A DNA stretch of 21,311 bases from Chara braunii (Eukaryota; Streptophyta; Charophyceae; Charales; Characeae). Numbering within the stretch: the first letter of the stretch is position 1; every line of letters starts with the position of its first letter. The notes under the pieces were generated by a model. It did no database searches and was not told the origin of the DNA. It saw nothing but the letters and a program-made list of their open reading frames with translations. Where the stretch lies: assembly GCA_003427395.1 (NCBI GenBank), contig BFEA01000024.1, forward strand, positions 2,934,850 to 2,956,160, read 5' to 3'. This document shows positions 7,757 to 15,100 of the stretch, one piece after another. The translations under genes were made by a program, and so were the position numbers.

Positions 7757-7809
7757 TTAAGCCACGTGTGAGAGAAAGGAGGGAGACTGCAGAACAGAGC
7801 CTGTACGGT
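7757..7809 (+). repeat. Duplicated segment A, copy 1
   Basis: The ~53-bp stretch starting TTAAGCCACGTGTGAGAGAA and containing GACTGCAGAACAGAGCCTGT recurs at 9879-9931 with about two substitutions. Here it runs into a poly-T tract, whereas the other copy continues into a foldback structure. Confidence 0.9.
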
Positions 7810-7814
7810 AAAGC

Positions 7815-7815
<1 letters not shown>

Positions 7816-7850
<35 letters not shown>
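7816..7850. repeat. Poly-T tract (35 T)
   Basis: An uninterrupted run of 35 T. Such runs can be the poly-A tails of minus-strand retroposons. The sequence to its right (7881-7925) is a dispersed segment, which is compatible with that reading but does not prove it. Confidence 0.97.
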
Positions 7851-7860
<10 letters not shown>

Positions 7861-7880
7861 AAAGTGAGGCTGCATGCACT

Positions 7881-7925
7881 GAGAGTGAGATGACACTCGT
7901 GCTTGTTCCATCATTTGCCTGTGTG
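7881..7925 (+). repeat. Duplicated segment B, copy 1
   Basis: GAGAGTGAGATGACACTCGT with GCTTGTTCCATCATTTGCCT resembles 10648-10687 (GAGAGGGAGATGACACTCCT, GCTTGTTCCATTTGCCTGTG), with a three-base difference after TTCCAT. Segments A and B occur in the same order and orientation at 7.8-7.9 kb and at 9.9-10.7 kb. Confidence 0.82.
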
Positions 7926-8002
7926 TGGATTTCATCGGGCCCCTGGAAAGAAAAGATGATCTTGCAATGAACCGCTTGCCAAATCAACACTCCAACATGC
8001 AG

Positions 8003-8161
8003 GAATTCACACATGAACGCTCAGCGAGGATTCACACCATACGCAGTTGCCAAGAGATGGGAGAAACTTTATTTATTCCTGAAGAATCAACATAATTGGT
8101 ATACCAGACTGAAACGCTATTCTCATCGGGCTCAGACGCTCAACCAGCCAAGCTCAAACAG
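8003..8161 (+). CDS. Possible isolated exon of an unidentified gene
   Basis: The frame through the ATG at 8013 encodes a balanced, protein-like segment of about 50 residues (including TPYAVAKRWEKLYLFLKNQH and a basic YTRLKRYSHR). It ends exactly at a consensus splice donor CAG|GTATGT (GT at 8162). A weak acceptor (ATGCAG) precedes it at 8002. The Trp/Leu/Phe spacing recalls Myb/trihelix-type DNA-binding helices such as those of transposon-associated proteins, but the match is by eye and too short to assign. No partner exon was found. It could be a fragment carried by a repeat. Confidence 0.27.
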
Positions 8162-8342
8162 GTATGTATCTCTCTCTCCCTCCCCAGATACGACTGTGTG
8201 TGCTACTTCCTACTAAGCATCGCTGTTCTCTCTGCACTTGTATCACACTCCCTCACAGTCTGCTACTACCCTGCATGTGTGAGGATCCACCCTGGATACT
8301 ACCCACCTGTATGTACCTTCCTGCCCAGGCGGCTATGGCCGC

Positions 8343-8496
8343 CGTCCACCTCTGAAACCCTAGCTATGATGGTGCCGTCCTGCGTGCCACCCGTCACTCC
8401 TTCCCTGCAGTCCACTCTTGTGCCCCGTCCACCTCTGAAACCCTAGCTATGGTGACGTCCTGCGTGCAACTCGTCACTCCTCCCCTGTAGTCCACT
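8343..8496. repeat. Tandem duplication, 83-bp period, two copies
   Basis: CGTCCACCTCTGAAACCCTA then GCTATG, GTCCTGCGTGC, CGTCACTCC and GTCCACTC run from about 8343 to 8416 and again from 8426 to 8496 with small indels. The GAAACCCTA string resembles plant telomere-repeat (telo-box) sequence but occurs once per unit. Confidence 0.9.
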
Positions 8497-8589
8497 CGGC
8501 ACAAGCCGCCAAGCAGCGCTTCCGAACAGATGATTTCAACGTGCACTGTAGCAGCTATAAATAGTCCCGCTTTTACTTGCTTGAGGATG

Positions 8590-8890
8590 TCCCGGATCTG
8601 TACCGGTTGCCTGCGGCCTTGACACTGCATGGGCGGACTGGACCGGAAGTTTCCGGACTTTCCAGGGATGCTGCTGCCAAATTGGACTTTGGGACTGACT
8701 TTCACGCTTCAGTTCCCGACATCTACCGACCTACGACGGTTCACCTTCGGACCCCCTGTCCTACTGCGGCTAATCCTACCGGGACTGGGACATTTGGGAC
8801 TGGGCCCAACTGGGACTCTGGGAATTTGGGACTCTGGGACTTCGGAACTTAGTGAAGCTGGGAATCTGGGACTGGGCCTGGGAGTGCTTG
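8590..8890. repeat. Low-complexity TGGGACT/CCGGAC-rich tract
   Basis: From about 8779 to 8885 the sequence is a degenerate array of TGGGACT, TTTGGGACT and TGGGAATCTGGGACT words. Before that are CCGGAC/CCGGAAG words like those at 20468-20600. Any open frame here is a repeat artefact. Confidence 0.75.
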
Positions 8891-9183
8891 CAGCGTGAAA
8901 CCCTTAAACCACCTGTTCACATGAACCTAAATTGACGAACCAAAAGTTGCACTTTTCCGACCGAGCCTGACTGCCACACTGACAGGCTGAAAAGAAAAAT
9001 CTTGGGGTGCCGATACCAGCCGATCTTGAAACTCGAGTGTTGTAGTACCTTGTGCCAGCAGATGGCACCAAAAAGACAAGCAAACACAAACAAACAAACT
9101 GAATCCAGATCAATGATGAACAGAAACAGGAAAGAGATGCAGAAATGAGGTGTGGGGGAAGGCATCTGACCTAAGGCATACTC

Positions 9184-9645
9184 ACAATAGTGCTGTCCAG
9201 AATGTGTCTGAGCACTATCACGGCCAAATCAATGTCTTCCCCCCCTCCTTTTTTCTCCTTTAGTGCCCTGCCAGCAAGGCAGACATATTCTACGTTCTCA
9301 GGAAAGGTCCTCGCTGCGGCCATACTCACACTACTACTTTCCAGAACGTACCTGATCACGTCCATATATTCCATTCCTTTTTCCTTTCTTTCCTTTTGCT
9401 TCTTTCCTCCTATGCACATTCTCAGGAATGCCCTCACTCAGGGCATACTCACACTACTGCTTTCCAGAATGTATCTGACCGCTATCACGTCCATATATTC
9501 CATTCCTTTTCCTTTTTAACCTTTTGCTTCTTTCCTCCTAGCCACATTCTCAGGAATGCCCTCACTCAGGGCATACTCACACTACTACTTTCCAGAATGT
9601 ATTGGATGGATATTACGTCCAAATGCGTCTTTTTTTTTTGTTTCT
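9184..9645 (+). repeat. Tandem array, about 120-140 bp unit, four units
   Basis: The motif CACACTACTACTTTCCAGAA followed by TGTATCTGACCGCTATCACG and TCCATATATTCC recurs with cores near 9186, 9328, 9450 and 9579. The last three units also carry T/C-rich linkers and CACATTCTCAGGAATGCCCT before the next CAGGGCATACTCACACTACT. A GCCCTGCCAGCAAGGCAG string follows the first unit, and CCCTGCCGGCAAGGCAGGAC lies just after the array (9660). The first unit is the most diverged. No coding function is supported. Confidence 0.88.
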
Positions 9646-9716
9646 TTCTAAGATTAGTACCCTGCCGGCAAGGCAGGACGTCTGAGTAAATAGTGCAGTC
9701 AAGTCCAGTTTCTCAG

Positions 9717-9736
9717 TTTTTTTTTTTTTTTTTTTT
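9717..9736. repeat. Poly-T tract (20 T)
   Basis: An uninterrupted run of 20 T immediately downstream of the tandem array. Confidence 0.95.
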
Positions 9737-9869
9737 GGCGATTTCGCTTTCAATCGATTTTTTTTGGGCCCACCAGCCTTTTCCCTCCGAACCTGCGCCG
9801 TGCGGGATCATTGTTCATCTTGCCACGGTTGCACTGTACTGCGTTTTGGTGAATAGTAGGGGTCCGTTA

Positions 9870-9955
9870 ACTTGTGGTTTAAGCCACGTGTGAGAGAAAG
9901 GAGGCAGACTGCAGAACAGAGCCTGTAGGGTGAAGGTTTGGCTTAAACCACTAGT
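9870..9955. repeat. Small foldback containing duplicated segment A, copy 2
   Basis: ACTTGTGGTTTAAGCC (9870-9885) is the reverse complement, with one mismatch, of GGCTTAAACCACTAGT (9940-9955). The enclosed bases include segment A (9879-9931), which is near-identical to 7757-7809. The whole 86-bp unit looks like a short inverted-repeat element whose other copy was interrupted by, or truncated at, the poly-T tract. Confidence 0.82.
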
Positions 9956-10117
9956 ACCTCCGAGCCTGTTTTTGTTGAGCCTGAATTTCACTGGGCTCCG
10001 AGTTTTGCCGAGCTGGGGTCCCACTCTACTTTCTTTTCTCGCACTCTCACGGGAAAAAAAAAAAAAAAAAAGTCGCAGCCGTGAAACTCACAAAAATGGG
10101 GGAAAAAAAAGGAAACA

Positions 10118-10375
10118 AATCTTTGGCCGTGAAATGCAGTTGTATACATTCTTGGAAGTGGTAGTGTCAGTGTGCCCTCATTGAGGGCGTCTCAGCCCCA
10201 TGGCCAGGATGTCAAATTCAAGAAGGACAAAGAAGGAAACCAAAAAGCAAACACGGATTCGGCCGTGAAATGGACTGGATACATTCCTCTAAGTGCCAGT
10301 GTGATCACGGTTACAATCCTCTAAGGAAACACAGCTTGAGCAGATCACGGGTTCCACCTTGCCTCGCTGGCAGGG
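10118..10375 (-). repeat. Inverted relatives of the 9.2-9.6 kb tandem repeat
   Basis: TTGGCCGTGAAATGCAG, TACATTCTTGGAAGTGGTAG and TGTGCCCTCATTGAGGGCG at 10122-10190, and GGCCGTGAAATGGACTGGATACATTCCTC at 10261-10292, read as reverse complements of the CAGGGCATACTCACACTACT ... CCAGAATGTATCTGAC units on the left. CTTGCCTCGCTGGCAGGG (10359-10376) likewise mirrors the CCCTGCCGGCAAGGCAG end. Confidence 0.72.
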
Positions 10376-10575
10376 GACTCGTAAGAATAAGAAAAGAAAG
10401 GAAAAACAGAAAACAACAACATCCACAATCTGACCGTTTTAGCTGTAAGATTCATTCTGTGAAGGACTACTGTGAACACATCATTGCAGTAGAGATAGTA
10501 TCTTCTTTTATTTTTTATCCTCTAAAACTAAACTTTATTCTTCTTGCCGAGCCTCCGGGACCTCCGAACTTTTCG

Positions 10576-10613
10576 GGGAAAATGGGAAAACTGCCAGTTT
10601 TCCCTATTTTCCC
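10576..10613. repeat. 17-bp stem hairpin
   Basis: GGGAAAATGGGAAAACT (10576-10592) pairs with AGTTTTCCCTATTTTCCC (10596-10613) with one bulged base and a three-base loop. Confidence 0.85.
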
Positions 10614-10647
10614 AACACTGGCGGAGGTACTAGTTGTTTATACAAAT

Positions 10648-10687
10648 GAGAGGGAGATGACACTCCTGCTTGTTCCATTTGCCTGTG
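10648..10687 (+). repeat. Duplicated segment B, copy 2
   Basis: GAGAGGGAGATGACACTCCT and GCTTGTTCCATTTGCCTGTG match 7881-7925 apart from a few substitutions and a three-base indel. It lies just outside the 13-bp inverted repeat that ends at 10634. Confidence 0.82.
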
Positions 10688-10770
10688 GACTTCGTCGGGG
10701 CGCTTGTGTGTGGCCCCCTTTTGCGGGTGAGGGAGCGAAGTGAGTGTGTACACACGCAAGCAGACACCAC

Positions 10771-10773
<3 letters not shown>

Positions 10774-10857
<84 letters not shown>
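10774..10857. repeat. (GA)42 microsatellite
   Basis: An uninterrupted 84-bp run of GA. Open frames through it encode only alternating Arg/Glu or Ser/Leu and are artefacts. (GA)n tracts bind GAGA-type factors in plants; nothing here ties it to a promoter. Confidence 0.98.
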
Positions 10858-10860
<3 letters not shown>

Positions 10861-10984
10861 TTCTCCTTTCCTTTCCTGTTGTCTTTCTGCAAATATTGAT
10901 TCTCTCAGTTATGGCAATGGGGACTGGGGACCTCTGGAAATGATTGGGTAACTGGGATTCTGGGCTTTTGATTTTCATCTATCT

Positions 10985-11475
10985 AAAAAAAAACGGAACC
11001 TTATGGTTCTGGCTCCTTGTCCATTCTGTGGACCGTCAGTGCGGTTCCTCTTCCACAGGCAAGTCCTGAAATACATCATGTATTCACAACGCTGCTCCCC
11101 ATTATTGTTGGGAGTCCCGAGTGGGCAGCATTGATTACTTCACGTGGGAAAGATGTACCACCCCTCACTCGTGCCTAAGCTAGCCTGAAGGACCTAAAAC
11201 CTGACTGTACTTACTCCTCTCGGCCAGTCAGCCACCTAATATTCTTTGTCAGCTAGAGCAGAGCGCAGTGCGGGCTTTTGAAATTCTTTTTTTCTTTGTT
11301 CCTTTTTCATTTTTAAGTGGTCTCTAACTCAACTTCTCAGACTGTGTGTGGTTTGCTCCAGGAAGTGGGGCAAAATCTTCCCACATTTGCCTTGGCTATA
11401 GGATTAAGAGTAATCCTTTCTAGAGTGCCCGCAGAAACTTGAGCAGTTTGAATTCCTTGTCTTTCTTCCTTGCAG
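10985..11475. other. Non-coding stretch upstream of the giant gene
   Basis: Unique-looking mixed sequence with no recognised protein or RNA. It ends in a pyrimidine tract and CAG (CTTTCTTCCTTGCAG, ending 11475) that resembles a splice acceptor. It may be an intron or 5' flank of the large gene. Confidence 0.45.
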
Positions 11476-11582
11476 GATGTATGTTGCAGATATATCTTCT
11501 CACTGGGCATGAGACAATTGTTAACCCACAGATCGGGGTCGAAGCTGGATAGCTGTGCCCTGTCCGAGCATTGGCTGCTCAG
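11476..11582 (+). CDS. Candidate upstream exon of the giant gene
   Basis: This 107-base interval is preceded by a good acceptor (CTTTCTTCCTTGCAG) and followed by a donor-like CAG|GTGGGA. One frame is open throughout (contains FSLGMRQLLTHRSGSKLDSC) and has an in-frame ATG at 11509. If spliced to the acceptor at 12119, the phase (two bases carried over) joins the giant frame correctly. A matching phase is expected by chance one time in three, so this is only a candidate; the segment may equally be untranslated or not an exon. Confidence 0.28.
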
Positions 11583-11647
11583 GTGGGAAGAGCCCAGCAT
11601 TCAGTGAAGGAAGTAGTCCAGTTTTCCATTTTTCTGCAGCCTCACTA

Positions 11648-11683
11648 GAGAAAGGAGGAGAGAAAGGAGGAGAGAAAGGAGGA
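11648..11683. repeat. Three 12-bp tandem units
   Basis: GAGAAAGGAGGA is repeated three times in tandem and then decays into GGGAGGAGG. Confidence 0.9.
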
Positions 11684-11816
11684 GGGAGGAGGCACATCAG
11701 CACTTCCTGCGGGTAGGGACTGCTTCAACTTCCATCTGTTGGCCGGTGGTCAATTGACTGCAGAGGCAGACTGTACAAAGGCTTTGGTTCACCTCGTTCT
11801 TTGGAGGGGTGCTGCT

Positions 11817-11975
11817 TCTTTCCATCCACCCATTTGTCCATTTGCTCATCCGCCCATCCACCATTTGCCCATTTGCTAATCTGCCCATCCACCTATCGGC
11901 CCATTTGCCAATCTGGCCATCCTCCCATTTGCCAATCTACTCCTTTGCCCATCCACACATCCGTCTACTAGCCAC
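11817..11975. repeat. Degenerate CCATTTGCC/CCATCCACC repeat tract
   Basis: About 160 bases are built from words such as CATCCACCCATTTGTCCATT, GCCCATTTGCTAATCTGCCC and CCATTTGCCAATCTGGCC, with a period near 25. An open frame through it (His/Pro/Leu/Ser repeats) ends at 12087 and looks like repeat read-through. If the exon model is right, this tract lies in the intron before the giant exon. Confidence 0.75.
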
Positions 11976-12117
11976 CCATCTGTTGTTCTGTGAAGGGGGT
12001 CCAATGGGCCATCCAGGAGGCAAGTCTGGGTTGGAAGAAAAGAAGGGTGAAGAGGATGAAGATGTGGGATGCCAGAAGCAAGGTTAGTTTTCTGAGCGGT
12101 GCCTCGCAAATTGTCCC

Positions 12118-12119
12118 AG
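12118..12119 (+). other. Candidate splice acceptor for the giant exon
   Basis: TGTCCCAG|CTCTGAG provides an AG at 12118-12119. The giant frame is open from the in-frame TAG at 12085-12087, so the true 5' boundary of the coding exon must lie after 12087 if it begins at an acceptor. This is the best-looking AG in that interval, although its pyrimidine tract is weak. Confidence 0.35.
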
Positions 12120-15100
12120 CTCTGAGCAAAGGATAGGGATTGATTCTCTTGATGCGGCTGTAGGTGTAGGGAATGGAATTGCAAGAAGTGGTGACCATAA
12201 TGATGGGGAAGGTGCTGTCTTCAGTAAAAGGACAGAAGAGGGTGTAGAGGAGGCTGCTGTGGAGGGTAATGCGGAAATGGCTCGTGGAGAAGACAGTCCT
12301 TACACGTTGACAGGAGCACAGGGTGAAGAGGCTGGTAGTAAACTCGAGTATGCCACCAACGTGAGTGACCCAGGGATGGCGCATGATGACTCGCGCGCTG
12401 GCAGCAGTGACACACGAAGCAGTGTTCAGACCAATAGGAATGGGAAACTGGACTCGGAAGGTGGTCATGATGGAGATGCAAAGGACATTGGCAAGGACAG
12501 CAGTGTTAATTCTGACAAACCTGGCTCAAATACTGACAACAGATGCGCAGAAGATCCTGATGGACACAACAATGCACCTGGCCTTATTGCTGACAGTATC
12601 CCTCACAGAAATGTCGGAAATGAGTCTGCAAATATCGATCTTGGCACTCCCAACAGTTCATGTGTCATGCAATCTGGCACAATCAGCATGATCAGCAAAG
12701 GTCGAGATGATGGTGTCAGGGCAAGGGTCATGGGAATGAGGGTGGATGGTGGCTTTGGGAATGAGCACGGTCTGTCTGGAGATTGCAATTCAGATTCTTG
12801 TTCAAAACCAGATTTGGTGAAAGCTGACGCAGCAATGGGGAGTGTTCTCAGTGTGATTAGTGAATGTTGTGAAAATGTGAAGGATACGAGTACAGTGGAT
12901 GGCGAGTGCGGAAATGATAACGATACGAGTGTGATGGATGACAATCTGTGTAGAGCATCCAATGTCTCTGGTGCTGGCTGTGGCGTCCAGCGTAGGGGTA
13001 TCAGATTAACTGGTGAGAGAGCTGATGGCAAGGAGGCTGCCTGCCATATGGTAGAGGTGAATGCGGATACAGTGATGGGGACTGTAGTTGCGTCTCTGAT
13101 ATGTGAATCCGAGGATTTCAAGGCAACGGGTGCATTGGATAACAATGTGGGTACAATATCAGATATCTCGGTTGCTGATTGTCTGGTTATCAGGGAACAT
13201 TCTGACAGAGGTGGAGGCCAGGTAGCTGATTGCAGCACAGGTGTCTTTAGTGTCAATGGGGTTGGTACAAGTGTTCTGCGTGATGATAGTGAAGGTTTAG
13301 CCAGTGGAGATGGTGCGAGTTCTGGCAAGGTTGATCTTGCTGGAGTTGCCTGTATCAGGAGTCTTAGTGGTGAAAATGTTGCTAGTGAAGAAAGAGAAGC
13401 AGGTTCTGGGAGTGTCCAGCTTGCCAAACGGATAAATGATAAGGACAGTGTGGGTTGTTGTCAAACCATCCCTGATGCTAGCGTAGCCCTCCCTGTGTCT
13501 GATGCTGGTGTAGCCCCTGCCCACGGAGGGATTCCCACAAAAGGTGGAATTGATGCCGATCCAACTGCTGTTGGGGAAAACGAGGAGTCCAAAAGTTTGG
13601 AGGATGCAGCTGATACTCTTCTGGCAGGCATGAACAGCAGAGGGGCATCTAGGGTGACCTTACCCAATGGTGAGAGCCTTGAGCAGACGAAAGGTCCGGG
13701 GTTGAATGTAGCGAAGGCAGCTCTGAGTTTGCAGACGATAGAGAACGGGAAGAATGCACCTGGAAAGGCTGCTGGGGCGATGGAGGTGGCAGATGCCAAT
13801 GAGAGCGAGAAAATCCGTGAGGTGGCTGCTCAAGTGAGGGATGGGGCTGACGGGACTGCAACTGAGGACAACCCTACGGACTCTATGGAGCCTGTGAGTA
13901 CAGGCCAGAAGACAGGGAAGAATGAGGCAGTCCTCTGTGGCAAGCCCTCTCAAGATAGCGCGATGGTTTGCCTTGGTGATGATGGAGATGGTGATGGCGG
14001 AAAGGAACAGACGGCTGCTGATGTGGCAGGTGCTGTCCCTGGTGATACAGTCGAGGGGACTGTGGTTCATGGGGACAGATTTGTCCCTGACCCTCAGCAG
14101 CTGATGGATCCCAGAGTTGATGGGAGGGACCATGCATGTGGAGTTGATAGCAGTGGTGGTATTCCTCTAATGGCTATCAATAATAAGAGTAGCACTGGTG
14201 ATGAGACTGACAGTCTTCGCGATAACAGTGTGAACGATAGGAACTCATGTGGTGACGGTAGTGGTGGCGGCGGTGGCGGTAAGCAGTTCAGTTCTTGCAC
14301 AAGTAGTGTGAATGATGGAGATCAAGTGGATACCAGCAATGTAAATAAGACTTCTGCTGGGTCAGCTGGGAAGAGGGGTAGTATTAGCTATGGTGATGTC
14401 GACCCCAAGCAAGTCCCTCCATGCAATAGTAGTGACAGTCAAATGGGTGGTGATGGAGTTAGCGTGAGTCAATTAACCTCGGGAAATAGGTGTGAGAGGG
14501 GTGTTGAGAGCGGGACCGGCAGCGGTGCTGCAATGTTTCTTGGCATGGCTGTGGCAGGCAGCCAAGAATGGACTGTTCTCGATGTCCCTAGAGTGGAGGG
14601 TCTCTGTGACAATGCTCTATCCGCCGATGCAATGATGCAACATGGATTTGCTATGATGCATGATGATAATGCGATTGACAGTGGTGATGGTGTTGTTGGA
14701 GATTCTGACAAGTGCACCGGAGTTGAACATGCCCATTGTGGAGACGGTGATGCTGCCTTGGGAAAGAACGGGCAAACTCAGAGACCTGTCAAGAGTGGGA
14801 GTAGGGGAACCTGTTTGACAGGTTCAGTGAAGGGGTTTGCTGTAGATAGTGCAGGAAGGGGTGGTGGTAGTCGCAACTCCTTGTGTGTGGAGGTGGCTCG
14901 CTGTGGAGATGATGTTCAAGGGGCTATTTATAGTGCAAGTCATGTTGAAGCTGCATCAGTAATTCATAATGATGGGAGTGCAGGCATTGACAGCATTGCC
15001 AGTATTTCAACTGGGTATTTCAGTGACAGTTGTAGGGGTCAGGGCAAGCTGCCCCGTGTTCATCCAGATGACGCTGGCAACGGAGTTTGTGATCAGAGGA

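Larger units (their letters stand above)
9950..10634. mobile_element. 685-bp block bounded by a perfect 13-bp inverted repeat
   Basis: ACTAGTACCTCCG (9950-9962) is exactly reverse-complemented by CGGAGGTACTAGT (10622-10634). Inside are an A18 run (10054-10071), minus-orientation relatives of the 9.2-9.6 kb array (for example GGCCGTGAAATG then TACATTC near 10123 and 10261) and the hairpin at 10576-10613. No transposase is encoded. It could be a non-autonomous element; target duplications were not established. Confidence 0.5.

Noticed and set aside
10670-10978. Frames through the (GA)n microsatellite
   Set aside because: Artefacts of the dinucleotide repeat on both strands.
11809-12087. Frame of 92 codons rich in His/Pro/Leu/Ser in the same phase as the giant gene
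   Set aside because: It is read-through of the degenerate CCATTTGCC repeat and ends at a TAG before the giant exon.
12083-12119. A 37-base intron with donor AG|GTTAGT and acceptor CAG that would give a short first exon from the ATG at 12069
   Set aside because: The ends look right and the phase can be made to fit, but 37 bases is below the usual minimum for plant introns.
12603-13427. Minus-strand frame of about 270 codons inside the giant gene, and several others up to 170 codons
   Set aside because: They mirror the biased codon composition of the plus-strand gene and change frame repeatedly; the plus-strand frame is ten times longer.
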